Positions 8,696-16,525 of a DNA stretch of 64,000 nt are shown one piece after another. Each line of letters opens with the position of its first letter. Within the stretch, counting starts at the first letter, position 1. The notes beneath the pieces were generated by a model. It did no database searches. It was not told the origin of the DNA and worked only from the letters and a program-made list of their open reading frames with translations. The position numbers and the translations under genes are program-made. Source of the DNA: UBA12545 sp051024685 (GTDB lineage Bacteria; Bacillota; DSM-521; Neomoorellales; Neomoorellaceae); NCBI GenBank assembly GCA_051024685.1, contig JAZHPA010000001.1, positions 1-64,000 on the forward strand, in the 5' to 3' direction.

Positions 8696-9370
8696 TTGAG
8701 TCTAATCCTCAACTCCCTTCCCTATCTCGTCGGGGGAGCGGTGGAAACAATAAAAATCGCCTTTTTTGCCGTGTCTTTGGGGTGTATACTGGGCCTTATG
8801 GTAGGGCTGGGGAGGTTATCCAAGCAAAAAATCATCCGCTCTCTGGCTACCTGTTATGTGGATTTCCTACGCGGCACACCACTTTTGGTACAGGTCTTTA
8901 TTGTGTACTTCGGTTTCCCTCAAATTCTGGAACAGCTGGGATCTCCCGTTACCCGGATTCCCCCCTTTTTGGCGGCCATTATTGCTTTCAGTCTTAACAG
9001 CGGGGCCTATGTGGCGGAGATCTTCCGGGCCGGCATCCAGTCTATCCATCGAGGGCAGATGGAGGCTGCCCGGAGCCTGGGCATGACCCACAGCCAGGCC
9101 ATGCGCTATGTTATTCTACCCCAGGCTTTTAAGCGGGTTATTCCTCCCCTGGGCAATGAATTCATCGCCTTACTAAAAGACACCTCCCTGCTGTCGGTCA
9201 TCGGCATTACCGAACTCACCCGCCGGGGACAGATTATCATTGCCAGCACCTTCAGGCCCTTTGAAATCTGGTTCATCGTAGCTTTGATTTACTTAGTCCT
9301 GACCTTTTCCATTTCGCGTCTGGTAGACTTCCTGGAAAGGAGGTTGGACATCAACGATGATACGTGTTAG
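8696..9370 (+). CDS. Polar amino-acid ABC transporter permease (HisM family)
   Basis: The membrane channel subunit of the importer. It has about five TM segments and the EAA loop EAARSLGMTHSQAMRYVILPQA at about residues 125-145, which docks on the ATPase. I prefer the TTG at 8696, with GAGGTGG six bases upstream; a GTG at 8687 is also possible. Its last 14 bp overlap the ATPase gene, implying coupled translation. Only one permease is encoded, so it probably works as a homodimer. Confidence 0.92.
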   Translation: MSLILNSLPYLVGGAVETIKIAFFAVSLGCILGLMVGLGRLSKQKIIRSLATCYVDFLRGTPLLVQVFIVYFGFPQILEQLGSPVTRIPPFLAAIIAFSLNSGAYVAEIFRAGIQSIHRGQMEAARSLGMTHSQAMRYVILPQAFKRVIPPLGNEFIALLKDTSLLSVIGITELTRRGQIIIASTFRPFEIWFIVALIYLVLTFSISRLVDFLERRLDINDDTC

Positions 9371-10079
9371 GGGGCTGAAAAAGCGCTTCGGTCGCCTGGA
9401 AGTGTTGAGGGGCATCGACTGTGACATCGCAGCCGGCGAAGTGGTGGTGATCATCGGCCCCAGCGGCTCGGGCAAAAGCACCTTTCTCCGCTGCCTCAAT
9501 ATGCTGGAGGAACCTACGGAAGGTTCTATTATAATTGACGGGGTAGAACTTACCAATCCTTCCACTAATCTCAACCTGGTCCGCCAGAAGGTAGGTATGG
9601 TGTTCCAGAGCTTCAACCTCTTTCCCCATAAAAATGTGCTGGAAAATATAACCCTGGCTCCCGTGGTGGTGAAGAAACTGGACCGGGCAGCGGCCGAAGA
9701 GCTGGCTTATGAGCTTTTGCGCAAAGTGGGACTGGAAGATAAGGCCAGGGCTTATCCGGATCAGCTCTCCGGGGGCCAGCAGCAGCGGGTAGCTATCGCC
9801 CGCGCCCTGGCCATGCAGCCTGCCGTTATGCTCTTCGATGAACCAACCTCCGCCCTGGATCCCGAAATGGTGGGAGAGGTGCTGGGAGTCATGCGGGACC
9901 TGGCCAGGGAAGGGATGACCATGGTAGTGGTAACCCATGAGATGGGATTTGCTCGCGAGGTGGGTCACCGGGTAATGTTCATGGACGAGGGCAAGATCGT
10001 GGAAGAGGGTCCGCCGGAGAAGGTTTTTAACCACCCGGAGAATCCCCGGACCCAATCTTTTTTGAGTAAAATCCTTTAG
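9357..10079 (+). CDS. Polar amino-acid ABC transporter ATPase (GlnQ family)
   Basis: The cytoplasmic ATPase of the importer, 240 aa, the usual length. It has Walker A GPSGSGKST (about residues 33-41), the Q-loop MVFQSFNLFPH, the signature LSGGQQQR, Walker B VMLFDEPTSALD and the H-loop VVTHEMGFA. All catalytic residues are present. It overlaps the permease gene by 14 bp and is followed by a strong terminator hairpin. Specificity within polar amino acids (Gln, Arg or cystine types) cannot be decided. Confidence 0.94.
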   Translation: MIRVRGLKKRFGRLEVLRGIDCDIAAGEVVVIIGPSGSGKSTFLRCLNMLEEPTEGSIIIDGVELTNPSTNLNLVRQKVGMVFQSFNLFPHKNVLENITLAPVVVKKLDRAAAEELAYELLRKVGLEDKARAYPDQLSGGQQQRVAIARALAMQPAVMLFDEPTSALDPEMVGEVLGVMRDLAREGMTMVVVTHEMGFAREVGHRVMFMDEGKIVEEGPPEKVFNHPENPRTQSFLSKIL

Positions 10080-10158
10080 GCCGCCCGCCCTCGCTTTAGG
10101 CGGAAAACGGCTTCCTGCCTTGCCGGCGTAGCCCGAAAACTTTTTTCCAAAAAAGGAA

Positions 10159-10211
10159 TTCGCCGTAGCGGAAAGAGGGTTTTAACGCTACGGCGAAGCC
10201 CCGGGTTTTTT
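10159..10211 (+). terminator. Terminator of the amino-acid ABC operon
   Basis: TTCGCCGTAGCG (10159-10170) and CGCTACGGCGAA (10186-10197) form a perfect 12-bp stem, followed by GCCCCGGG and six T (10206-10211). It lies about 80 bp after the ATPase stop. Confidence 0.7.
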
Positions 10212-10287
10212 CACCTGCCTCCTGCCGGTCATGGACACCTTTATTTTGCTGCCGGCCAGTACCGCAGGCATGCCCTTTGGCTGGCGC

Positions 10288-10546
10288 ATCCCCACTTTCA
10301 ATCTCAGGCCTGCTTGGCTTGGGCTCGCTTATGGTTTCTCTCGCGGGCCAAACTATTACTCGGCCTTAAAGCCTTAAGGCGGGGTTCCCTCGTCAGCCGA
10401 CGTCCTTGTCGATAGGGCCGGTCTCGGACCTCCTGTCCCCGTCCCCGCCCCCGCCTTCGCTTTGGGCCTCGTTAAGTTTGGCTGCCGCGAAGGGTTGCTC
10501 GCTCGCTTCCCAGCCTAAGCAGGCCTTGTCAGCAAAAAGTGGCGCT
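10288..10546 (-). repeat. Dispersed ~255-bp snap-back repeat, copy 2
   Basis: The inverse orientation of copy 1 and its closest relative. It starts on the plus strand with ATCCCCACTTTCAATCTCAGG and ends with CAAAAAGTGGCGCT. Read leftward it contains the invariant GTCCGAGACCGG core, a CGAC-AAGGAC-GTCG hairpin and the outer GGCGGGG/CCCCGCC pairing. The 175 bp between this copy and the PspAA gene contain no recognised gene; a short leftward reading there (an EIFKAF-type peptide, with stops) could be a remnant, but I cannot name it. Confidence 0.8.
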
Positions 10547-10722
10547 AATTTGGGCCCTTCAGACGTTGCGTGATCTGCTCGTCCGCGTCCCTGATCTATG
10601 CCGGTAAAGTCCCGGGCAGCAAGTGGAATGCCTTAAAGATCTCATCTTTACCCTTTCGACGCCGTCACCGCCGCGGCTCAGCGGGTTTGGCCGGCCGTTT
10701 CCCTGTGGCGCCCCCGGAGGCG

Positions 10723-11007
10723 CTAGAATTCCCTGAGATTCCGGGGATAGCTGGCGAAGAGCTCCCTGGCTTCTTCCAGCGTGGTGTCCGGAGCCGGCAA
10801 AATGAGGTCCGACTCCACCAGCTCTGTATCCGGCACCCTGGCGCCCTGGCCGCGGATCAAAGCCAGAACTTCCCCGAAATGGCGGTTGAAACTTTCTGCA
10901 TCGTTATTGGCCACGGCATCCAGCAGTTTATCATCGAGCCGGTCCAGTGCGCTCAAGGCCTCATTCTCTACCCGGTACTGGCCTTCGGTGAGGATGCGGA
11001 TAATCAC
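10723..11007 (-). CDS. pspAA: PspA-associated protein PspAA
   Basis: A 94-residue protein starting MIIRILTEGQYRV, typical of the PspAA domain found beside PspA in actinobacteria, archaea and some Firmicutes. It is proposed to help regulate or anchor PspA in the envelope-stress response; the detailed mechanism is not established. The ATG overlaps the pspA stop by 4 bp, so it is translationally coupled. It is the last gene of the leftward five-gene stress operon. Acidic patches at residues 15-45 and 60-80 are likely binding surfaces (inference). Confidence 0.85.
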   Translation of the reverse strand: MIIRILTEGQYRVENEALSALDRLDDKLLDAVANNDAESFNRHFGEVLALIRGQGARVPDTELVESDLILPAPDTTLEEARELFASYPRNLREF

Positions 11008-11705
11008 TCCTTCCCCACCTCCTTTTTGAGCCGGGCCAGTTCTTCCTGCACTTTACCCGCAGCAGAAACCCGGCGCAGTTCCGCTTCCAAGGGGTCTCCT
11101 CTCTCCAGGGCATCCTCCAAGACCCCTCTGGCCACCAGTTCATCAATGGCCTCCGCCCGCGCCCGCATCTTTTCCGTCTTTTCTTCTGCCCGCTGGATGG
11201 CCAGGGAAACGTCGGCCAGTTCTTCCGAAAGCCCGGTGACTGCCTCGCTGATCTTTACCTGGGCCTGGGCCGCCGAGTACTGGGCTTTGATAACTTCTTT
11301 TTTGGTGCGGAAAGCTTCCACCTTGGCCTGCAATCTCGCCTCTACTGTAGCCAGCTTTTCCTGTTCCTGCTCCAGCCCTTTAATCTGCTCTTCCAATCCC
11401 TCAAGTTGAGCAGCCAGCACCTGCTTGCGCTCCAGGGCAGCCGTGGCCAGGTCTTCTCTCCCTAGTTGCAAAGCCTCCTTGGCCTGTCTCTCCAGCCGCT
11501 CCATATTCTCTTTAAGCCGCACCACTTGCAGTTCCAGGCGCTTCTTGGAAGCCACCACGTCGGCCAGGTTGCGCTTGACTTTCTGCAAGAGTTCAAGCTG
11601 GCGCTGGTAGGAGTACTCCAATGTCTCATGGGGGTCTTCGGCTGCATCGAGAATCTTGTTGATCTTGGCTTTAAAAATGGTGGACATGCGGGATAGGATG
11701 CCCAT
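11004..11705 (-). CDS. pspA: Phage shock protein A (PspA/IM30/Vipp1 family)
   Basis: A peripheral inner-membrane protein that oligomerises on damaged membrane and limits proton leakage. The 233-residue protein is almost entirely coiled coil and begins MGILSRMSTIFKAKINKILDAAEDP, the typical amphipathic helix 1 of the ESCRT-III-like PspA fold. Long heptad-rich helices cover about residues 28-190, and the QRQLELLQKVKRNLADVVASK region is conserved in the family. It lies downstream of htpX and pspAB and overlaps pspAA. Confidence 0.93.
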   Translation of the reverse strand: MGILSRMSTIFKAKINKILDAAEDPHETLEYSYQRQLELLQKVKRNLADVVASKKRLELQVVRLKENMERLERQAKEALQLGREDLATAALERKQVLAAQLEGLEEQIKGLEQEQEKLATVEARLQAKVEAFRTKKEVIKAQYSAAQAQVKISEAVTGLSEELADVSLAIQRAEEKTEKMRARAEAIDELVARGVLEDALERGDPLEAELRRVSAAGKVQEELARLKKEVGKE

Positions 11706-11741
11706 TTGCTTTTCACGCTCCTCGTTATAGGTTGCTGAACT

Positions 11742-12323
11742 TTAAACCGGGCTGTTCCACAAAGGGTACCAGCGGCTGAAATCTTTCTCCCAGGGGAGTT
11801 CCTTTTCCAAAAGGGCGAAAAGGCGCATCTCGCCCGCGCTGTCCCGCTCCTTTTCCTTATGGAGCACGGGAAGAAAGGGATAAAAAGCGCCCCGTTTATA
11901 GTTGAAGATGAGGTAGAGGACGGGAGCAGAAGCTCCCTTTTTCTCCAAGCGGAAAACGGCGGCCAGGAGGCGGTCGCCGAAACCGTTTTCTATCAGCGCC
12001 TGCCCGGCCATATGGATTAAAGCCACCAGGTCTTCCCAGTCAGGGTCCTTAAATAAAAACCACGTGTAGCCGTACTCGTCTTGCTGGATTTCAACTTGAC
12101 TGCCCAATTCCCGGGAGGCCAGCCGCACCAAATCCTGGGCCTCTTCTGCAGCAGAAGCAAAGGCACTGTCTTCTGCGGGCCGCAATACTAAACCAGCCCT
12201 TCCCACCGGCGACCAGCCCGTCTCGGCCTCTAAAGTAATCCGGGCGGTAGTCAGAGCAAAGAGGGGTTCGGTCCGCGCAGGGGGCACCCGGCTGCGGCCC
12301 AGCAAAATATCCCAGAAGCCCAT
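11742..12323 (-). CDS. pspAB: PspA-associated protein PspAB
   Basis: A 193-residue protein starting MGFWDILLGRSR, the characteristic start of the PspAB family, which travels with PspA, PspAA and HtpX. It contains ALTTARITLEAETGW and a segment GYTWFLFKDPDWEDLVALIHMAG. No catalytic motif is visible, and the molecular role is unknown beyond association with the PspA stress module. Its start directly abuts the HtpX stop. Confidence 0.82.
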   Translation of the reverse strand: MGFWDILLGRSRVPPARTEPLFALTTARITLEAETGWSPVGRAGLVLRPAEDSAFASAAEEAQDLVRLASRELGSQVEIQQDEYGYTWFLFKDPDWEDLVALIHMAGQALIENGFGDRLLAAVFRLEKKGASAPVLYLIFNYKRGAFYPFLPVLHKEKERDSAGEMRLFALLEKELPWEKDFSRWYPLWNSPV

Positions 12324-13253
12324 TTAACGCCCCTCCATCTCACGTTCCAGTCGCCGCAGGTATTCCAGCCGGCGTTCCAGGGAAGGATGGGTGGAAAACA
12401 ACTCCAGTAAGCTCTCCCCCCTCAAAGCCGGGACAATGAAAAAGGCATTTAGGGCTTCGGCCTGGCGTAGATCCCTGGTGGGAATGCGCTGGATTACGCC
12501 GCTGATCTTCATCAGCGCGGAAGCCAGCTGGCCAGGGGCTCCCGTCAGCAAAGCCGAGCCCCGGTCGGCGGCGAATTCCCGGTAACGGGAAAGGGCATTT
12601 ATAAGGAAATAGCTGACAATCCATACCACGAGGGAAACCAGATAAACTAACATAGCCGCCCCACGGCCTTCACGCTCATCCCGGTCGCCGTAGCCCCACC
12701 AGCCCCAGTAGTAGAACTGCTGGACCAGAAAAGAGGCCACGGTGGCGAAGAAGCTGGCGATGGTCATGACCGCCACATCTCTATGGCGGATATGGCTCAA
12801 CTCATGGGCCAGGACTGCTTCCAGCTCGGGTGGGTCAAGCCGTTCCAGCAATCCCGTCGTTACTGCCACCACCGCATGGGCCGGGCCGCGTCCGGTAGCA
12901 AAGGCGTTGGGCAGAGGTGTACGTACAATAGCTACACGGGGCTTGGGAATATCGGCCAGGACCGCCAGCCTTTCCACCAAGGCGTGGAGCTCGGGTGCCT
13001 CCCTGGGGCTGACTTCTTCCGCCCCCATGGACCACAAAACCAGCCGGTCGGAAAAATAATACTGGGCTACGAGCATGCCGCCAATAACTACAGCCATGCC
13101 CACATAGCCCACCCCTGCCTGCCACAGGACAAGGCCAAAAAACAGGTACAGGGCTGCCAGAAGAAACATGGTCAAAAACATGCGGGCTTGCAAGCCCTTA
13201 TCAGGTCTAATCTGCCGTCGCAAGAACCCTCCCCCTTTGCTTTTAAACCTCAA
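12324..13253 (-). CDS. htpX: HtpX-family membrane zinc metalloprotease (M48)
   Basis: A membrane-embedded protease that degrades misfolded membrane proteins. The 309-residue protein has two N-terminal TM segments (about 27-45 and 50-66), the zinc motif HELSH (within LEAVLAHELSHIRHRD, about residues 147-162), two further hydrophobic segments, and the downstream glutamate in YREFAADRGSA. All zinc ligands are present. It overlaps the SHOCT-domain gene upstream by 4 bp and abuts pspAB, so envelope proteolysis and PspA repair are co-expressed. Confidence 0.93.
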   Translation of the reverse strand: MRFKSKGGGFLRRQIRPDKGLQARMFLTMFLLAALYLFFGLVLWQAGVGYVGMAVVIGGMLVAQYYFSDRLVLWSMGAEEVSPREAPELHALVERLAVLADIPKPRVAIVRTPLPNAFATGRGPAHAVVAVTTGLLERLDPPELEAVLAHELSHIRHRDVAVMTIASFFATVASFLVQQFYYWGWWGYGDRDEREGRGAAMLVYLVSLVVWIVSYFLINALSRYREFAADRGSALLTGAPGQLASALMKISGVIQRIPTRDLRQAEALNAFFIVPALRGESLLELFSTHPSLERRLEYLRRLEREMEGR

Positions 13254-13495
13254 TCTTTTAATTCTTCACGCATACGGCGGTATTCTTCCGTGCTGATTTC
13301 CCCTCGGGCATAACGTTCTTTAAGGATGCGCAGTGGATCGGGCTCCGCCGTCGATCCCAGGGGCTTTCCCAGCCGGCCCCGGGTGAAAAGGGTTACTACC
13401 CCGTAAACGGCTAAAACGATAATACCGGCAATAACGAGCCACCACAGGAGCATCCAAAGATTCATACCCCAATTCCAGCCCCAGTAGTGCACCAC
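13250..13495 (-). CDS. SHOCT-domain membrane protein
   Basis: An 81-residue protein with one TM segment (about residues 12-36) in a Trp-rich N-terminus and a C-terminal SHOCT motif, DPLRILKERYARGEISTEEYRR. SHOCT domains occur in short membrane or secreted proteins and are thought to mediate oligomerisation. The GTG start has GAGGTGA six bases upstream. It is the first gene of the htpX-pspAB-pspA-pspAA operon and could act as its membrane sensor (inference). It is preceded by a clear sigma-A promoter. Confidence 0.8.
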   Translation of the reverse strand: MVHYWGWNWGMNLWMLLWWLVIAGIIVLAVYGVVTLFTRGRLGKPLGSTAEPDPLRILKERYARGEISTEEYRRMREELKD

Positions 13496-13512
13496 CTGGT
13501 CACCTCACGTTC

Positions 13513-13542
13513 ATCATAATTGGCCAGCTCAAAAGCTGTCAA
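13513..13542 (-). promoter_or_regulatory. Sigma-A promoter of the PspA/HtpX operon
   Basis: Read leftward: a perfect -35 TTGACA (13537-13542), an 18-bp spacer and -10 TATGAT (13513-13518), a 5/6 match to TATAAT. The first start codon follows about 20 bp downstream. The strength of the match suggests vegetative expression, perhaps under repression; no operator was recognised. Confidence 0.7.
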
Positions 13543-13678
13543 GTTTGTTCACAAAAACTTCAAAAACTGGTTTCATGCCTATAGTATACGCCAGCCCTGG
13601 TAAAAAAATAAATGCCGAAGGTGGACTTGCATGGTGGAATATAAATTTGGAGAGGAAGGGGTAAGGGAGAAGGAGAAA

Positions 13679-14587
13679 ATGCTTAAGCCCAGACCTTTAA
13701 AGCCCGGTGACGCCATCGGCCTTGTTGCTCCGGCCAGCCCTTTAAAGTGCGACTTATATTTGCAGCGGGGAATAGAGCGCCTCAAAGCTTGGGGGTTTCA
13801 GGTAGTATTACACCGCCCGCTAGAGTCCGGCGGGGGATACCTGGCGGGCAGTGACGAGGAGCGCCTGGCTGAATTGGAAGCCATGTTTGCTTCTCCCAGG
13901 ATTAAAGCCATTATCTGCCTGCGCGGCGGTTACGGCAGCCTGCGCCTTTTACCGCACCTCGATTATGACCTTATACAGGCCCATCCTAAAATCTTCCTCG
14001 GATACAGCGATATTACTGCCCTGCACCTGGCTTTAATACAGAGGGCCGGGCTGGTTACCTTTCACGGTCCCATGATTTATCCTGAATTGGGCGGTGACTT
14101 GACCCCCTACACCGAAGCCTCCTTACTGAGTATGTTAACGGGCTCCCCATGCTTCTCTACTTTATATCCCCTCCCGGGAAAGGCCCTCACCATCACCCCC
14201 GGCCAGGCCAGGGGACGCCTTATCGGCGGCAACCTGTCCTTGCTGGCGGCTACTTTAGGGACTCCTTTCGAGATAGACACCCGGGAAGCCATCCTTTTCT
14301 GGGAAGAAGTAGACGAACCCCTTTACCGACTGGATCGCATGCTCACCCAGCTCCTCCTGGCTGGAAAGCTGGCGGCCGCCGCGGGCATGGTCATCGGGGA
14401 ATGCATAGGATGTGGGGACCTGGAGGAACTTCTGCGGGAGCGCCTGGCCCCTTTAGGCATCCCCTGCCTCTACGGGCTTCCCTGCGGACACGGTATTAAC
14501 GTGGCTACCCTGCCCTTAGGCATCCCGGCCACCCTGGATGCGAGCGAAGGTTACTTGCGTATAGAGGAAACCCCCTTTGCCCCCTAG
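13679..14587 (+). CDS. ldcA: LD-carboxypeptidase / MccF-like peptidase (S66)
   Basis: A serine peptidase of family S66; relatives cleave the L-Lys/mDAP-D-Ala bond in recycled murein peptides or inactivate microcin C-like compounds. The protein begins LKPGDAIGLVAPASP, has ICLRGGYGSLRLLPHLD (oxyanion/nucleophile region) and FLGYSDITALHLAL, and ends with a conserved GHG block carrying the catalytic His. I chose ATG 13679, which gives the usual N-terminus and has AAGGAG upstream. An in-frame ATG at 13631 with GAAGGTGG upstream adds 16 residues and is possible. No TM segment or signal peptide is seen. Confidence 0.88.
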   Translation: MLKPRPLKPGDAIGLVAPASPLKCDLYLQRGIERLKAWGFQVVLHRPLESGGGYLAGSDEERLAELEAMFASPRIKAIICLRGGYGSLRLLPHLDYDLIQAHPKIFLGYSDITALHLALIQRAGLVTFHGPMIYPELGGDLTPYTEASLLSMLTGSPCFSTLYPLPGKALTITPGQARGRLIGGNLSLLAATLGTPFEIDTREAILFWEEVDEPLYRLDRMLTQLLLAGKLAAAAGMVIGECIGCGDLEELLRERLAPLGIPCLYGLPCGHGINVATLPLGIPATLDASEGYLRIEETPFAP

Positions 14588-14597
14588 CCATCCCCGG

Positions 14598-14650
14598 CTG
14601 TGGAGCCAGCCTGCCTGGCTTTTGCTCGCTCCACGATCTCGAAGCCGAGC
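14598..14650 (+). repeat. Probable truncated fifth copy of the snap-back repeat
   Basis: GCCTGCCTGGCTTTTGCTCG at about 14603-14622 continues as CTCCACGATCTCGAAGCCG. It matches the end of copy 4 as read on the plus strand (GCCTGCTTGGCTTTCGCTCG, then CTCCAG) and then decays. It abuts the LysR and TusA-like remnants. Confidence 0.45.
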
Positions 14651-14731
14651 TCTTCACCCGTACCACTAAGGGCGTTTTAACTGACCGAGTTGGGAGAAAT
14701 CGTTTATGAATAAGCCAACCCCGGCTGCAGC

Positions 14732-14878
14732 AACCTTACCCTCAAAGTTAGCACCGATGCCATTAAATCGGCTATCAGCGCAGGCCATGGAATATCTCTG
14801 CTCTCGCGGTTAACGGTCCGCAGCAAGCTGGACACCGGAGCCCTCAAAGCCTTTCCACATCCACCAGGGCCTGGGTAG
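14732..14878 (+). pseudogene. Remnant of a LysR-family regulator C-terminus
   Basis: This stretch translates as NLTLKVSTDAIKSAISAGHG followed by ISLLSRLTVRSKLDTGALKA and a stop at 14878. It is a clear match to the end of the LysR substrate-binding domain, where the typical pattern is ...STEAIK..V.AG.GIS.LS...V..EL..G.L. Nothing upstream encodes the HTH or the rest of the protein; stops occur in frame just before it. It is gene debris beside a repeat fragment. Confidence 0.75.
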
Positions 14879-15008
14879 TACCACTATGATCAGTTTCCAC
14901 AATAAGGATATCCCCCCGGTTCAGACTCTTGAGGCGCACCTTGGTGCGCAGAATGGGAATGGGGCACATCTCGCTGTAAACATTCAGCCGGTAGACGCAC
15001 GTTATCAC
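14844..15008 (-). pseudogene. Truncated TusA/SirA-like sulfur-carrier fragment
   Basis: The leftward GTG frame encodes about 54 residues containing YSEMCPIPILRTKVRLKSL, then NRGDILIVETDHSG. This matches the Cys-Pro-x-Pro motif and following strand of TusA/SirA proteins, which carry persulfide on that cysteine. The final 20 or so residues of the usual ~75 are missing, replaced by DVERL and a stop. Its end overlaps the oppositely oriented LysR remnant, so the truncation is a DNA junction. It could be expressed but is probably non-functional. Confidence 0.6.
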
Positions 15009-15130
15009 CGTCCCTTTATATGCCGGTTCCGCGGATTGGATTCGCTATTACGGTCTTTCTTTCCTGCCAGCAGGATGAACCGAAATAGAAGGGGTGCGCC
15101 GGTCGTTGACGCACCCCGGTAATGCTTATC

Positions 15131-15859
15131 CTATTTTCCTATAAACTCCTGCACCCAGTAGTGGCCGTAACTCCCTCCGCTGGCATAGCCCACGCCAATG
15201 TGGGTAAAATTAGGATTGAGGATATTAGCCCGGTGCCCTGAGCTTCCCATCCAGGCGGCCACCACAGCTTCCGGCGTCCGGTAGCCGGCGGCGATGTTCT
15301 CCCCTGCCGTACGGTAAGTAATCCCGAATTTCCTCAACATTTCGGCGAAGGGTCCATAGGTAGGAGAAGTGTGGCTAAAGTAGTTTTTGTCCCGCATATC
15401 TTCGGCCTTCAACCGGGCCGCACGGGACAGTTGCATGTCTACGGTCAGGGGCTTGAGGCCGGCCTTGTCCCGCTCGGCGTTAACCAGGGCCACCACCTGC
15501 TCCTCGTACTGGTGGAGCTTATAGCTGTTATCAGCTTCCTTTGGCGGGGGACTAGGAGCCGGTTGTGGTGCCGGCGCTGACCCGGGCTGGGGTTGAGGCG
15601 CGGGGGCCGGTTGGGGCCGGGGTGCCGGTGCTGGTTGCGATGTGGGAGCAGGTTCAGGTGCCGGTAGCCACCGGTAAAGCCAGGTCCAAAGTTGTACCGG
15701 GATAGATTGGTAGTTTGGGGTTGTCTTTAGGTAGTAAACGTACTTCAGGCTGTAAGAAGTACCGGCCCCGGCCGGGTTCGCCAGGGAAAGGGCGAAGGTA
15801 AAGGCCAAAAGCAAAGCAACGAAGGATAAAATGAGCCGCTTGCGCTGCAAAATCAACAT
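15131..15859 (-). CDS. Secreted CAP/SCP-domain protein (YkwD-like)
   Basis: A 242-residue exported protein. Residues 1-32 are a signal peptide, followed by a short domain and a Pro/Ala/Gln-rich linker (about residues 70-105), then a CAP domain with VVALVNAERDKAGLKPLTVD, YFSHTSPTYGPFAEML, GENIAAGYRTPEAVVAAWMG and SSGHRANILNPNFTHIGVGY. The His and Glu residues of the CAP cavity are present. Bacterial CAP proteins of this type occur on cell surfaces and spores; the substrate is unknown. GGGGAGGA abuts ATG 15859, so the next codon, TTG, may be the real start. Confidence 0.85.
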   Translation of the reverse strand: MLILQRKRLILSFVALLLAFTFALSLANPAGAGTSYSLKYVYYLKTTPNYQSIPVQLWTWLYRWLPAPEPAPTSQPAPAPRPQPAPAPQPQPGSAPAPQPAPSPPPKEADNSYKLHQYEEQVVALVNAERDKAGLKPLTVDMQLSRAARLKAEDMRDKNYFSHTSPTYGPFAEMLRKFGITYRTAGENIAAGYRTPEAVVAAWMGSSGHRANILNPNFTHIGVGYASGGSYGHYWVQEFIGK

Positions 15860-15933
15860 TCCTCCCCTTTTGGTAATTTTACTTTCGGGCCCATCGGCCA
15901 GAAACCCCTCCTCCTTATACGCCAGCCTGGGTT

Positions 15934-16185
15934 ATCCCCACTTTTTCCAGGGGAGGCCTGCTTGGACTTGAAAACGGGCGAGCAAGCCTTCGCGGCTAGC
16001 CCAGGCTTTAAGCTTCGGCCGAAAGCGGAGGCGGGGTCGAAGATAGGACGTCCGAGACCGGCCCATCAGCAAGGACGCCGATTGGGCCGGGAACCCCGCC
16101 GGAGCTTAAGGCCGAGCAAAAGTCCTGCCCGCGAGGGTTCTGGAGCGAGCGAAAGCCAAGCAGGCCTGGAATAAAAACGAGAGAT
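15934..16185 (+). repeat. Dispersed ~255-bp snap-back repeat, copy 3
   Basis: Starts ATCCCCACTTTTTCCAGGGG and then AGGCCTGCTTGG, and ends CCAAGCAGGCCTGGAATAAA. The invariant GTCCGAGACCGG core is followed by a hairpin CCGGCCCATCAGC-AAGGAC-GCCGATTGGGCCGG, and the outer GGCGGGG pairs with CCCCGCC. It is closest to copy 4 in the opposite orientation. It lies 75 bp upstream of the CAP-protein start. Confidence 0.82.
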
Positions 16186-16423
16186 CACTCAGACGCCAAG
16201 CCCCTGGACATTCCCTTACAGCAGGCAGAGATGCTAGTTTAGAGGAAGGGCATCTTGATGTTACCATAAAGGGAGGCGTAAGTTAACATAAAATTTTTAC
16301 CAGCTTGTCCCCGCCTTCTAAGGACAGGAAATTTTTCTCATCTGGACCTGAGCATTAACTCGCCCAATTCCGGTATCCTGTCTGTCCGTCACCTGGAATT
16401 ATGGTCCGTTTCGAAATGCTTAA
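16186..16423. other. Intergenic stretch between repeat copy 3 and module A
   Basis: No gene is recognised on either strand. A short purine-rich GAGGAAGG and an AT-rich block near 16285 are present, but no promoter could be assigned with confidence. Confidence 0.35.
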
Positions 16424-16478
16424 GGCCTCCACCACTCCGTTTTGATAACGTCCCTGTTACCTGGGAGTGGTGAAGGCC
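16424..16478 (-). terminator. Large hairpin at the end of module A
   Basis: GGCCTCCACCACTCC (16424-16438) pairs with GGAGTGGTGAAGGCC (16464-16478), with one mismatch. It lies about 50 bp after the stop of the last module A gene. It lacks a strong T-run (TTAAGCATTTCG follows leftward), so it may protect the mRNA end as much as terminate. Confidence 0.5.
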
Positions 16479-16525
16479 CCAGACCTTTTAAGCCTTTCAA
16501 CTTTCTCTAAAACCTTAACAGCCAT

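Noticed and set aside
16186..16520. CRISPR array or direct repeats near the repeat copies
   Set aside because: No regular spacing of short repeats was seen anywhere in the window; the repeats are long, dispersed and palindromic.
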